From Cyanobacteriota bacterium (lineage in GTDB: Bacteria > Cyanobacteriota > Vampirovibrionia > Vampirovibrionales > Vampirovibrionaceae): DNA of 64,000 nt. Positions 1-9,243 of the stretch are shown here, piece after piece. The stretch spans positions 477,933 through 541,932 of the forward strand of contig JAIEMW010000004.1 in assembly GCA_019751815.1 (NCBI GenBank), in the 5' to 3' direction. The notes beneath the pieces are model-generated. The model saw only the letters and a program-made list of their open reading frames with translations, was not told the origin of the DNA and ran no database searches. The position numbers and the translations under genes are program-made. Position 1 is the stretch's first letter; every line of letters begins with the position of its first letter.

Positions 1-218
1 AGGGAAAACCAAGGATAAATTTTAGGAGTGATGCAATACTCGACCTCTCTTTAGCATGAAAACCATCATCTAAAGCCTTGTGTCAGGTGCACTCTTTAAA
101 TTTTTATAAATTTCTTGCCCCAAAAATTAAAGAAAACCCAGAACTGGATCGAAGGGTAATTATAAGGCGCAGAAGACGCGATTTTTTGACGTTTCCAACG
201 AGGTGTTTCCGTTAATTT
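1..218. other. Left-edge region without a supported gene
   Basis: No reading frame with coding character crosses this AT-rich stretch. Plus frame 3 stays open from base 3 to a TGA near base 57 and could be the tail of a gene to the left, but it is too short to judge. The region presumably carries the promoter of the TPR/protease gene. AT-rich blocks lie around 91-130, but no well-spaced -35/-10 pair stands out. Confidence 0.4.
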
Positions 219-245
219 TTGGAGTGTGAAAGTCTGTCTAAGACG

Positions 246-983
246 ATGACTAAGGCTGCTTTGTTTTTGGTCCTGGTAATACAACTGCTGTGTGTGCAGT
301 CTGCCAGTGCCAAAACATTCTTTGATTATTATCAAAACGGGGTGATGGAATACCGTCAAGGATCGTATTCACAAGCCATGTCAGATTTTCAGCAAGCCTT
401 TTCGCTATCTCCCAGTAACAGCAATGTTCATTATTATCTGGGCCTTCTCAATGACCAATTTAACCGCAATCATGAGGCGGTGGTGCATTATCAATTCGTG
501 ATGGATCATTGTGATGAGACCCGCCTGGTTGATTACGCAGCCACACGGGTTCGGGATATCCAAAAAACAGCACTTGCAGGCATTTCAAGCCCTGTAAAAA
601 CGGCTGGTGTCGTTGCACTGAAGCAGTTTTCCAATGCACTGTTGGTGGAAGCCACGATGAATGAAAAGGTGGCGGGAACCTTTATTGTGGATACGGGTGC
701 GACCTACACGTCTATCTCTCGAGAAATGGCTGATGCGTTGGGGCTGGATCTCACCCACGCTGAGCGCGTGCCGATTACCACGGCCAACGGGCGGATTGAA
801 GTACCGAAAGTGATGCTGAAAACGCTCAGTGTTAACGGTGTGGAAGCACACAATGTGGAAGTGACGGTTTTGGATCTCAGAAAAGGGGCTAGCTTTTCCG
901 GTTTGCTCGGACTAAGCTTTATTAAACAGTTTCGCCTGACGATTGACCCTCAACTCGGGCAGCTGATTTTTCAGCCCTTGTAA
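246..983 (+). CDS. Exported TPR protein with retropepsin-like aspartic protease domain
   Basis: The N terminus has a hydrophobic signal segment ending in an SASA-type cleavage site, so the protein is probably periplasmic or membrane-anchored. About 80 residues resembling two tetratricopeptide repeats follow. The C-terminal half has one DTGAT motif (DTG about residue 150 from this start) and ends with a GLLGLSF stretch, the hallmarks of clan AA retropepsin-like proteases that work as homodimers. In-frame TTG (219) and ATG (246) starts are possible; neither has a strong ribosome binding site, and ATG leaves a cleaner signal peptide. The substrate is unknown. The aminotransferase 20 bp downstream may be co-transcribed without being functionally linked. 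Confidence 0.8.
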   Translation: MTKAALFLVLVIQLLCVQSASAKTFFDYYQNGVMEYRQGSYSQAMSDFQQAFSLSPSNSNVHYYLGLLNDQFNRNHEAVVHYQFVMDHCDETRLVDYAATRVRDIQKTALAGISSPVKTAGVVALKQFSNALLVEATMNEKVAGTFIVDTGATYTSISREMADALGLDLTHAERVPITTANGRIEVPKVMLKTLSVNGVEAHNVEVTVLDLRKGASFSGLLGLSFIKQFRLTIDPQLGQLIFQPL

Positions 984-1003
984 CGCCATTTGGGATTCGT
1001 ATT

Positions 1004-2197
1004 ATGGTCACAGAATTTCTTCCGGCTCCTGCGAGTCGGTTAAAAAAGCTTCCTACTTACGTTTTTGCTGAATTGGACGAGATGAAAGAGGCCGCCCACA
1101 AGCGTGGTGCCGATCTCATTGAACTCGGGATGGGCAATCCCGATTTGTCCACCCCAAAACCGATTATTGAAGAGATTCAAAAAGCCGTTGCCCGTCCAGA
1201 GAATCATCGCTACCCTCTCTTTAAAGGGAAGCCGGCGTTTAGAGAAGCCGTTGCCGCTTGGATGGACCGACGTTATGGGGTCTCTATTGACCCGGAAACT
1301 GAAGTTCAGGCACTCATTGGCTCTAAAGAGGGTCTTGGACATCTAACCTTTGCTTATATTGAGCCTGGTGACTACAGTCTGGTCCCGTCGCCCTATTACC
1401 CTGTGCATTCCCGTGCCACATGGCTGGCTGGTGGCGAGGTGCTCCATCTCCCGCTCACACCAGAAAATGCTTTTTTGCCGGATTTAGACAGTATTCCCAG
1501 TGAGATTGCCGCCAAAGCCAAGCTGTTTTTTGTCAGTTATCCCAATAATCCGACCACTGCCATTGCACCGCTGTCTTTCTACGAGAAGCTGGTCGATTAC
1601 TGTAAACGCCACAGCATTGTTCTGGTGAGCGACCTGGCCTATGGAGAGATTTGCTTTGAGGGCTACCGTCCCCCCAGTATCTTTAATGTGCCAGGAGCCA
1701 AATCTATAGCGGTAGAATTCCACTCCTTCTCCAAGAGTTTTAATATGGCAGGTTGGCGGGTGGGCTTTGCCGCCGGCAATCCACAAGTGATTAAAACCTT
1801 GTACAGTCTCAAGACCAATCTAGACTACGGGGTTGCTTCCGCTATTCAAGACGGGGCCATCTATGCGCTCAACCATGGAGAAAGCTTCCTAGACGAGATC
1901 AACGCCACGTATCAACAAAGACGAGATGTGGTTATCAACGGCTTTCGCTCTTTGGGTTGGACAGTGGAGCCGACTAAGGGAACGCTCTACGTGTGGCTGC
2001 CCATTCCTGAGCGCTTTGAAAACTCCAAGGCCTGGTGTAAATACCTCTTGGATGAGGTGGATGTGTTGATCACCCCCGGAATTGCCTTTGGAGATGCAGG
2101 TGATCGCTTTTTCAGAGTGTCCTTGGTCAGTGATGTCCCTGTCCTAGAGAAGGCGATTGCTCGGCTTCAGGCCAAAGGGATTAGGTTCCAGGGATGA
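1004..2197 (+). CDS. Class I/II PLP aminotransferase, DapL-like
   Basis: This is a fold-type I aminotransferase of typical length (397 residues). The PLP lysine lies in the SFSKSFNMAGWR motif (Lys 244), with SYPNNPT near 178-184 and a cofactor-contacting D-x-A-Y near 210. The N-terminal LGMGNPDL block and overall pattern resemble LL-diaminopimelate aminotransferase homologues of cyanobacteria, which use glutamate as amino donor in lysine and murein synthesis. Paralogues with other substrates (alanine or aspartate aminotransferases) share these motifs, so substrate is not certain. Its stop overlaps the next gene by 4 bp (ATGA), so translation is probably coupled to the sugar-nucleotide operon. 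Confidence 0.82.
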   Translation: MVTEFLPAPASRLKKLPTYVFAELDEMKEAAHKRGADLIELGMGNPDLSTPKPIIEEIQKAVARPENHRYPLFKGKPAFREAVAAWMDRRYGVSIDPETEVQALIGSKEGLGHLTFAYIEPGDYSLVPSPYYPVHSRATWLAGGEVLHLPLTPENAFLPDLDSIPSEIAAKAKLFFVSYPNNPTTAIAPLSFYEKLVDYCKRHSIVLVSDLAYGEICFEGYRPPSIFNVPGAKSIAVEFHSFSKSFNMAGWRVGFAAGNPQVIKTLYSLKTNLDYGVASAIQDGAIYALNHGESFLDEINATYQQRRDVVINGFRSLGWTVEPTKGTLYVWLPIPERFENSKAWCKYLLDEVDVLITPGIAFGDAGDRFFRVSLVSDVPVLEKAIARLQAKGIRFQG

Positions 2198-3228
2198 CTG
2201 CCGGCACGCGCAGTTACCTTGTAACGGGTGGCGTTGGATTTATCGGCTCACACCTCTGTCAGGCCCTGTTGGAAGGTAGAGATGAGCGAATTACCTGCAA
2301 TGAGCTTGTGATTCTCGATGACTTCAATGATTTTTACGATCCCCGGATCAAAGAGGCGCATTTAAAGGTGCTGACTGAGACAGCCCGCTCTGTGGGGACT
2401 CCTTTACACCTCTACCGGGTTGATATTCGAGACCGAGCGGCGTTAGAGCCTATTTTTGAAAGACATGCACCCGGGTTACGACAGGGTGGGATCGTTCATC
2501 TGGCAGCCCGTGCGGGCGTGCGCCCTTCTTTATCAGAACCTGCCCTGTATCTCAGTACCAATGTGGACGGTACCTTCAATCTGGTTGATTTGGCCAGACG
2601 CCATGACATTCAAAAGTTTGTATTCGCCTCATCGAGCTCTGTTTACGGGGATAACCCTGATCAGGTCCCGTTTCGAGAGGATCAAGACGTCAATCACCCA
2701 ATTTCTCCCTATGCGGCCACCAAAATTATGGGAGAGAATCTGCTCTATTCCTATGTACATCTGTATCAAATGCAGATTGTGGCACTGCGGTTTTTTACGG
2801 TCTACGGGCCTGGGCAACGGCCCGATTTGGCAATTCATAAATTTACCCGCCTGATCAGTGAAGGGAAAACAATCCCTGTATTTGGCGACGGTTCTACACG
2901 TCGCGATTATACCTATATCGACGATATTATCCAGGGTGTGTTGGCCGCTGTTCACTATGACAAGACACTATTTGAGGTGATGAATCTGGGAGAGTCTCAG
3001 ACCACCAGTCTTTCAGAGCTAATTTCCCATCTGGAAGAGGCCGTGGGTAAAAAAGCCATTATTGACCGCCAGCCATTACAACCTGGGGATGTGCCCATCA
3101 CCTATGCCTGTATCGATAAAGCCAGAAATTTACTGAATTACAGACCCGTAGTCCCTGTTTCTCAAGGAATTCCTCGCTTTGTGGCCTGGTATAAAGCCCA
3201 TCAAAATGCGCTTTCAGCGACGTTGTGA
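2194..3228 (+). CDS. NAD-dependent sugar epimerase, probable UDP-glucuronate 4-epimerase
   Basis: This is an extended short-chain dehydrogenase/reductase. The Rossmann motif TGGVGFIGSH is at residues 11-20, the catalytic serine region is SSSSVYG (about 146-152) and the YAATK pair is Tyr 173/Lys 177. The RFFTVYGPGQRPDLAIHKF stretch and the internal DFNDFYDP segment are characteristic of UDP-glucuronate 4-epimerases, which make UDP-galacturonate. UDP-glucose 4-epimerase is a less likely alternative. UDP-glucose dehydrogenase and UDP-xylose synthase genes follow directly and would supply and share the UDP-glucuronate substrate. Confidence 0.82.
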   Translation: MTAGTRSYLVTGGVGFIGSHLCQALLEGRDERITCNELVILDDFNDFYDPRIKEAHLKVLTETARSVGTPLHLYRVDIRDRAALEPIFERHAPGLRQGGIVHLAARAGVRPSLSEPALYLSTNVDGTFNLVDLARRHDIQKFVFASSSSVYGDNPDQVPFREDQDVNHPISPYAATKIMGENLLYSYVHLYQMQIVALRFFTVYGPGQRPDLAIHKFTRLISEGKTIPVFGDGSTRRDYTYIDDIIQGVLAAVHYDKTLFEVMNLGESQTTSLSELISHLEEAVGKKAIIDRQPLQPGDVPITYACIDKARNLLNYRPVVPVSQGIPRFVAWYKAHQNALSATL

Positions 3229-3240
3229 TACCATTTTTCT

Positions 3241-4590
3241 ATGAAACTTTGCGTTATTGGCACCGGATATGTGGGCTTGGTCACCGGAACCTGTTTGGCC
3301 GAAATGGGCAATCAGGTGATCTGTGTGGACGTGGATCCCACTAAGATAGATGCTTTGCGCCGAGGGGAAGTCCCGATTTATGAACCAGGCCTGGACGAAT
3401 TGATTCAGACCAACACGCGTGAAGGCCGTCTGCATTTCACAACCGATCTTTCCTGGGCGGTCCAAGAATCTTTGGTCTGCTTTATTGCTGTTGGAACCCC
3501 GCCTCGAGTCGATGGTTCTGCCGATCTCACTGCCGTGTTTAATGTGGCGATCTCAATTGCGCGTGCAATGCCAGACTACCGGGTGATTGTGACCAAGAGT
3601 ACAGTCCCTGTTGGGACTTCTGAGCAAGTGGGCAGGTTGATCGCGGAAAACACGAGCACCCCTTTTTCCATCGTCTCGAATCCAGAATTTTTAAAACAGG
3701 GTGCGGCCGTTGATGATTGCTTGAAGCCTGACCGGGTGGTTGTTGGCACAAACGATCAACGGGCTTCCGATATTATGCAGGAGTTGTACTCGCCGTTTTT
3801 ACGGACAGGAAATCCCATTATTTTGATGGATATTCCTTCTGCGGAGATGACCAAATACGTGGCCAACGCTTTTTTGGCCACCAAAATTTCCTTTATCAAT
3901 GAGATGAGTAAACTCTGTGAGCAGGTGGGTGCGGATATTTCCCAAGTGCGAACAGGGATTTCGACGGATTCTCGAATTGGAGGGCAGTTCCTCTTCCCAG
4001 GAATTGGGTTTGGAGGGTCTTGTTTCCCCAAAGACATTAAGGCTTTGATTAAAACATCCCAGGAGTTTGGCTGTCCGTCTCAAATTCTGCAAGCGGTGGA
4101 TCAGGTCAATCAAGATCAGCGTGATTTCTTTCTCGATAAAGTATATCGACGTTTTGGCGCGGATCTTTCCGGAAAAACCTTTGCAGTTTGGGGCCTGGCT
4201 TTTAAACCCAGAACAGATGATTTGCGAGAAGCCCCCAGCGTCACTGTGATTGAAGCGTTACTGTCCCGAGGGGCTAGAGTTCAAGCCTACGATCCCAAGG
4301 CGATCCCCAATGCCAAAGTTCTTTTTGAATCGCGGGTGACCTTTGCAGACACCGCTTATGAGGCACTCAATCAAGCAGACGCGATGTTGCTGATTACCGA
4401 GTGGAATGAGTTTCGCCGTCCCGATTTTGATCAAATGAAGCAGCGGATGAAAACCCCGGTGATTATTGACGGGCGAAATCAATACGATCCAGAGCGGATG
4501 CTTCGCAGAGGCTTTGAATACCAGGCCATGGGACTGTTGATTCCCACAGGTATACCCGCAGACTCCCATTCTTCAGGGATTGGGGTCTAA
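3241..4590 (+). CDS. ugd: UDP-glucose 6-dehydrogenase
   Basis: This enzyme oxidises UDP-glucose to UDP-glucuronate in two NAD-dependent steps. The N-terminal Rossmann motif is [10 protein letters not shown] (7-16), NPEFLKQG lies near 147-154, and the catalytic cysteine is Cys 261 in the [10 protein letters not shown] motif. The length of 449 residues is normal for the family. Its stop codon shares one base with the next start (TAATG), and the preceding epimerase ends 12 bp upstream, so the genes form one operon. Its product feeds both neighbours: epimerisation to UDP-galacturonate and decarboxylation to UDP-xylose. Confidence 0.95.
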   Translation: MKLCVIGTGYVGLVTGTCLAEMGNQVICVDVDPTKIDALRRGEVPIYEPGLDELIQTNTREGRLHFTTDLSWAVQESLVCFIAVGTPPRVDGSADLTAVFNVAISIARAMPDYRVIVTKSTVPVGTSEQVGRLIAENTSTPFSIVSNPEFLKQGAAVDDCLKPDRVVVGTNDQRASDIMQELYSPFLRTGNPIILMDIPSAEMTKYVANAFLATKISFINEMSKLCEQVGADISQVRTGISTDSRIGGQFLFPGIGFGGSCFPKDIKALIKTSQEFGCPSQILQAVDQVNQDQRDFFLDKVYRRFGADLSGKTFAVWGLAFKPRTDDLREAPSVTVIEALLSRGARVQAYDPKAIPNAKVLFESRVTFADTAYEALNQADAMLLITEWNEFRRPDFDQMKQRMKTPVIIDGRNQYDPERMLRRGFEYQAMGLLIPTGIPADSHSSGIGV

Positions 4591-5555
4591 TGGGAGGCGC
4601 TCGTCAGATTCTGGTAACCGGTGGGGCGGGTTTTATTGGTTCACATTTGTGTGAACGGCTTTTAAATGACGGACACAGTGTTATTTGTGCGGATAACTTT
4701 TTTACTGGATCCAAAGAAAACATCCTCCCTCTGCTCTCCAATCCTTACTTCGAGCTGCTTCGGCATGATGTGAGTGAACCGCTGTTGATTGAGGTGGATG
4801 AAATTTACAACTTGGCTTGTCCGGCGTCTCCCATTCATTATCAATATAACCCCGTGAAAACTGTGAAAACCAATGTGATGGGGACGATCCATATGCTAGG
4901 GTTGGCCAAACGAACCCGGGCTAAGATGCTGCAGGCCTCAACATCAGAAGTATACGGCGATCCACAAGTACATCCACAACCGGAAACCTACTGGGGTAAT
5001 GTCAACCCCATTGGGATTCGCAGCTGTTACGATGAGGGAAAACGCCTGGCCGAAACACTGTGTATGGATTATCACCGACAAAATAATGTGCTCGTCAAAA
5101 TTGTTCGTATTTTTAATACCTACGGACCCCGAATGGCTGAGAATGACGGCCGGGTGGTGAGTAATTTTATTATTCAGGCCCTCAAAAATGAGCCAATTAC
5201 CCTGTACGGGGACGGTCAGCAAACTCGCTCTTTCTGCTATGTGGCGGATCTGGTAGAAGGGTTGGTTGCGATGATGAACCGAACGGACCCACGGGAAACA
5301 GGGCCGATTAATTTAGGGAATCCCTCTGAATTCACGATTCTGGAACTGGCAGAAACGGTCATAAAAATGACCGGATCTCGTTCCAAAATCGAGCAACACC
5401 CCTTGCCCGCAGACGATCCCACACAACGCAAACCAGATATTACCTTGGCACAAAAAAAATTGGGTTGGGCCCCGAGTATTTCTTTGGAAGAAGGGTTAAA
5501 GCCGACAATCGCCTATTTTGAAGCCCGTCTACACAAGGCCAAAGTAACGCTATAG
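4590..5555 (+). CDS. UDP-glucuronate decarboxylase (UDP-xylose synthase)
   Basis: This short-chain dehydrogenase/reductase converts UDP-glucuronate to UDP-xylose. The NAD site [10 protein letters not shown] is at residues 10-19, and the family-specific run [15 protein letters not shown] is near 71-85. The catalytic pair is Tyr 147/Lys 151 in YDEGK, followed by [10 protein letters not shown]. The length of 321 residues matches bacterial and plant UXS enzymes. It is the last gene of the UDP-sugar operon and converges with the cupin gene across 12 bp, with no obvious terminator between them. Xylose on a capsule, glycoprotein or LPS is the likely fate but is not shown here. Confidence 0.93.
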   Translation: MGGARQILVTGGAGFIGSHLCERLLNDGHSVICADNFFTGSKENILPLLSNPYFELLRHDVSEPLLIEVDEIYNLACPASPIHYQYNPVKTVKTNVMGTIHMLGLAKRTRAKMLQASTSEVYGDPQVHPQPETYWGNVNPIGIRSCYDEGKRLAETLCMDYHRQNNVLVKIVRIFNTYGPRMAENDGRVVSNFIIQALKNEPITLYGDGQQTRSFCYVADLVEGLVAMMNRTDPRETGPINLGNPSEFTILELAETVIKMTGSRSKIEQHPLPADDPTQRKPDITLAQKKLGWAPSISLEEGLKPTIAYFEARLHKAKVTL

Positions 5556-5567
5556 TATTTTATTTGG

Positions 5568-5909
5568 CTAGTATTCAGGCGGCTCAGCTTCAGGAACAGC
5601 ATTGAGCGTCACCGCTGGGGTGCTACTGGTGACGGTGACATTGTGCAAAATATTGGCGTCAAGATCCAATCGGTCCCCCGGATTGAGTTCCACCACCCCG
5701 TAGCCAGGAAACGAATATTGAACATGTCCACTCACCACAACCCGCACCAGTGGCATCGGAAATTTAAGCTCTGGGCTGTGTGAATGGGCTGGGTGCTCTT
5801 GTTGTTTGGGATGAAAGCCTTCACGTTCAAGCCAGCGAATTAAAAATTCGACCGTGGGCTCTTTGGGGGCATCCCAGCGGGAAACTTCAAAGGGGCGTTG
5901 CTGTGTCAC
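5568..5909 (-). CDS. Small cupin-fold protein
   Basis: The 113-residue product contains one cupin-like double-stranded beta-helix region. There are histidines in the HPAHSHS segment, a typical GHVQYSFPGYGVVELNPGD turn, and a second-motif histidine in ILHNVTV. The GTG start at 5909 was chosen because it lies 16 bp after the glycosyltransferase stop, with a GAGG about 11 bases upstream. The same frame is open further 5', but that part overlaps the glycosyltransferase and has no cupin character. It probably belongs to the same operon as the glycosyltransferase and Tic20-like genes. Its ligand or enzymatic role is unknown; metal or sugar binding is possible. Confidence 0.68.
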   Translation of the reverse strand: MTQQRPFEVSRWDAPKEPTVEFLIRWLEREGFHPKQQEHPAHSHSPELKFPMPLVRVVVSGHVQYSFPGYGVVELNPGDRLDLDANILHNVTVTSSTPAVTLNAVPEAEPPEY

Positions 5910-5925
5910 AAGAAGTAATGCCTCG

Positions 5926-8730
5926 CTAAGTATTAATGAGTTGATTGAGTTGATCGAGTGCCGGCATCGACAGATCCACAAAGTGGACCGAGAGAACCGG
6001 CAATCGGCCATGACCAGAGTAATCGACCGTTTGAACAATCCCTTTAAGGACTGTGGAGGTTTGGCTGTTCCACTGGAATTTAATCGAGACCACTTCACCT
6101 TTGGCAATATCGATTCGGTTTTTAAGGGTGATGGTACAGCCTAACTCACTAATGTCTCGGGTGAGTCCGCTGAAAGGCTTTTCTTCGTTGGCGATATTGG
6201 TAAAGCATGGAATGGCCTTTCGGGTAGGGGTAGCCACCCGAACCAGAGAAGAGCCTGCTCCAGAAGTGCTGAAAGGCTTTGGAAAGAGGAGTTCAATCAA
6301 CTGGAGTCGCTCGTCTTTTCCCATATGGATAAATTGAAAGCCAATAGAGACTTTTTGGAGTGCCACCCCTTGAATCCGGCTGACTGTGGCCTGTGTCTGT
6401 GTCCATTGTTCCTCACTCCAACGCATGGCGATACTAACCGTGTCCCCTTCTTTAAGAGGGTTTGGATAAGGCAAGGAGAGATTAATTCCGACTTCGCTGA
6501 TTTCTTCACTGACGCCCATTAATTTTTGTCCATCACTCAGCGTAATTTGGGCGGTCAGCGTTTTTGGAAAACGCACCATCCGGCGAGATTCATCTTCACT
6601 TTTGTGAGACATCATGCGCATTGGGGTCATTAAAAAGTCGCGCATACTTTGGGCCCGTTCAATCAGTGAACGAAGTTTCTTTTCAGAGGCAATGGATCCG
6701 TACATGTGTTGCACAGCCAGGGCTTTGGCTGGAGCTGTTGGGGCTTGATTGAGATTGTCTTGAAAACGAAAGCCGACACTAAAGCTTTGATCGTCATTAA
6801 TCGCACTGCGAACGGCCTGCACAAAAAACGTATTGGCCGTGTCTATGTCCCAATCCAGTATTTTGACAGGCATGGTTCCCGAAAGGGGAATCGGCGACAT
6901 AAAAGTCGCTGAAAAGCCGGTTTCACTGATATCGGTGGTTTTACCAAAGGCGATCGATCCGTCTAATAACCGCAACTCACAACTGAGCGCCTTGTAAATT
7001 CTCGGAGTAATCCGGTAACGCGGGCGTTCGTTGGCAACCAACATGACCCCGCCCAAGATAAAGAGATTGTAGAAAGTCCAGATAAAGTAAACCCAGACGC
7101 CTTCTTCACCCCAGTAGTTCATAATCACTGTTCGGGCGATATAAACACCCAGCCCTATCCAAAGAAGGACAGAAATAAATAACTGTGTACTGATTGGCGT
7201 CAGACCGAGCCCGGATTTAAGACGGTTTTGAATTTGCTTGGCGGTTTTTTGAGGAGATAACAACGTGAGTAAGGCGGTGAAGGTTAAGTATGCACAGAGC
7301 GCCGTCTCATAGACTTCTGCCCACAGGCTTTCTCGATGGCCTTGGTGAATAATGGAGTACCCAATCGCCAAGCAGATAAAACTGGGACCGTAATAAATCA
7401 GTACTTCAGCAAAAGTGGCGTGAAATGCGGGAACTTGGAAAAACAAGAAAGACAGTGGGGCGATTAAAAAGACCAGGCGAGGAATCCCTTCAAAAAAGTA
7501 GGCAGCACCGGCCAAGTAGCAAATTTTTTGATACTTGCTCAGCTTTTTTGCCGAAAGGGGGTTTTGTTTTAACAACAATTGCCCCACACCGCGTGCCCAG
7601 CGGACACGGTCGTTCACAAAGTCAAGAAAGGTTTGCTCCGTAAAGCAGGTGGATAAATACTCCCCGATATAGAGTGATTTCCAGCCCAGTTGGTGAATTT
7701 CGTAACCGGTCACCAACTCATCTTTGGCGGTGTCAGTCGAAAACCCACCGACCTCATCCAGTGCTTTTCGCCGTATTACCGAACCAGAACCCATCAAAAA
7801 CGCCGTATCCCATGCATCATTGCCGGTTTGCATGGTGTGGAAAAACAAATCTTGTTCATTATTGGTCACCTGTTCAGCGAGTAAATTTCGCTGAAAGGGA
7901 TCAGGGGCATAGTAATGAGTACGGGTCTGCACAAACCCAAGCTCTGGATCGGCAATAAAATTCGGCAGGACCTGTTCAAAAAACGGCTTTATGGGTGCCA
8001 TATCCGCTCTCAGTAGGCAAACATATTCTCCCTGGCTTCGCTGAAGAGCCTTATTGAGAATTTCCGTTTTCCCCGAGGCTTCTTTTTGTAAGGGGAGATA
8101 AATAACCCCAAGTCTTTGCGCAAGTGAAGCCCGCGCTTCATCAATATGGTCATCCAGTAAATAAATGGTTTTGTTGGTATAAGACAGTGCCAGACAGCTC
8201 ATCAGGGTTGTTTCTATGGTGGAGAGGGGTTCAGTCAGAACTGGAATAAAGATATCCACATAAGGTTGGTTTAGCTGCAGTTTTTGTTGCGCCTGCTTAT
8301 TCGGGATTCGTCGTTTGATTTGCAGGGTCTGTAAGTAGCTGAGCAAGAGATAAATAAAGGCTGCCACTTCGGCCAAAAACAGCAAAACACTCCAAAAGGT
8401 AGAAAACGCACTGCTGGTGTTTAAGGTCTCGAGTCCGCGCCATTGAAGTTGCCGAAGAATAGCTGCTCCTGTGATCATCATGGCATACGCTCTTCCCTGA
8501 GGGTAAAACCGGTCATTAATCAAAATCAGCGCGATCAGCACAGCAGAAAAGAAGATTTGGAGAAGTATGGGAAGGCCAAGGGAGAGCTCAGGTAAATCCC
8601 ATTCGTGAAGACGGATAGCCTCCCAATGGAAAACATCCGGTTGAAAGTGACTGTAAATGATGAAAGCACCAAAGCCTGTGGCAATTAAGCATAGGCTGAT
8701 GCTGAAGGTTAGAAAGAAAAATCGTTTCAT
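5926..8730 (-). CDS. BcsA-like membrane glycosyltransferase (GT2) with three PilZ-like regions
   Basis: The 934-residue protein has the cellulose-synthase layout: about four N-terminal membrane helices, a cytosolic GT2 domain, about five further helices and a C-terminal PilZ region. The GT2 core shows YLLDDH (first Asp pair), FLMGSGSVIRR (in place of FFCGS), AKDE (TED position, catalytic Asp kept) and DRVRW (Q-x-x-R-W position). Two motifs deviate: the D-x-D site reads RAD and the Gln of QxxRW is Asp. Three successive PilZ-like units follow: RPRYR with DISETG, RRMVR with EISEVG, and a third with DISELG but no RxxxR. PilZ domains bind cyclic di-GMP, so allosteric control is likely. No BcsB, BcsC or BcsZ is adjacent. 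The polymer made is unknown. Confidence 0.82.
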   Translation of the reverse strand: MKRFFFLTFSISLCLIATGFGAFIIYSHFQPDVFHWEAIRLHEWDLPELSLGLPILLQIFFSAVLIALILINDRFYPQGRAYAMMITGAAILRQLQWRGLETLNTSSAFSTFWSVLLFLAEVAAFIYLLLSYLQTLQIKRRIPNKQAQQKLQLNQPYVDIFIPVLTEPLSTIETTLMSCLALSYTNKTIYLLDDHIDEARASLAQRLGVIYLPLQKEASGKTEILNKALQRSQGEYVCLLRADMAPIKPFFEQVLPNFIADPELGFVQTRTHYYAPDPFQRNLLAEQVTNNEQDLFFHTMQTGNDAWDTAFLMGSGSVIRRKALDEVGGFSTDTAKDELVTGYEIHQLGWKSLYIGEYLSTCFTEQTFLDFVNDRVRWARGVGQLLLKQNPLSAKKLSKYQKICYLAGAAYFFEGIPRLVFLIAPLSFLFFQVPAFHATFAEVLIYYGPSFICLAIGYSIIHQGHRESLWAEVYETALCAYLTFTALLTLLSPQKTAKQIQNRLKSGLGLTPISTQLFISVLLWIGLGVYIARTVIMNYWGEEGVWVYFIWTFYNLFILGGVMLVANERPRYRITPRIYKALSCELRLLDGSIAFGKTTDISETGFSATFMSPIPLSGTMPVKILDWDIDTANTFFVQAVRSAINDDQSFSVGFRFQDNLNQAPTAPAKALAVQHMYGSIASEKKLRSLIERAQSMRDFLMTPMRMMSHKSEDESRRMVRFPKTLTAQITLSDGQKLMGVSEEISEVGINLSLPYPNPLKEGDTVSIAMRWSEEQWTQTQATVSRIQGVALQKVSIGFQFIHMGKDERLQLIELLFPKPFSTSGAGSSLVRVATPTRKAIPCFTNIANEEKPFSGLTRDISELGCTITLKNRIDIAKGEVVSIKFQWNSQTSTVLKGIVQTVDYSGHGRLPVLSVHFVDLSMPALDQLNQLINT

Positions 8731-8757
8731 AAACTTATTATCGCTCTTTTTTTGATT

Positions 8758-9243
8758 TTAGACTTGCCGGCGAACAATGCCTGTGATGCCAGGCAGTTGC
8801 AAGGTTTGGCCAAGAAGTGTGGAAATCCCCAAAACACCCCCGATGGTATACGATGCCAAGACAACCCCCTGGTTTAACCAGGGCTGTAAGGTGAGCTCGA
8901 TGAAAGTGGCCATCTCAGTTTGCTGGGCGATGAGTAGGAGGCTGTATAGGCAGTTGATGAATTCCGTCAAAATTAATACGGTCAAACAAAAGACAAAAAA
9001 CACCACCAATCCTTGAAAACTGTGATACCGCAGTAAATAAGGAAAACGCGCACTATTGGGCCGAATAAACACCCCGTAGATAATTGCCAGCAAAGGCAGC
9101 AATAGTTGAATGGCCAGTCTGACATTGCTGCAGGCAAGCCCGAGTGTTCCGTAAATAATACAGCACAACAATCTAACCCCCCATCCCTCTGAAGGGTGGC
9201 TTTGCTGTGGTTGTTTAGGGAAGCGAATCACTTTCGAGGACAT
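8758..9243 (-). CDS. Tic20-like small membrane protein
   Basis: The 161-residue protein has about four hydrophobic segments. A cytosolic RFPYLLRYHSFQG stretch resembles the arginine-rich, F-N/H-x-x-Q loop of the Tic20/Ycf60 family in cyanobacteria and plastids. That family contributes to the plastid protein-import channel; its bacterial role is unclear. ATG 9243 was chosen over an upstream TTG (9288) because it leaves a short polar N terminus before the first helix. It is the first gene of a minus-strand operon with the glycosyltransferase 27 bp downstream, so a role near polysaccharide export is possible. The family call rests on pattern recognition only. Confidence 0.55.
   Translation of the reverse strand: MSSKVIRFPKQPQQSHPSEGWGVRLLCCIIYGTLGLACSNVRLAIQLLLPLLAIIYGVFIRPNSARFPYLLRYHSFQGLVVFFVFCLTVLILTEFINCLYSLLLIAQQTEMATFIELTLQPWLNQGVVLASYTIGGVLGISTLLGQTLQLPGITGIVRRQV

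Noticed and set aside
5910-6107. N-terminal extension of the cupin gene
   Set aside because: This part overlaps the glycosyltransferase 3' end in another frame and has no cupin features; the GTG at 5909 just after the glycosyltransferase stop fits better.
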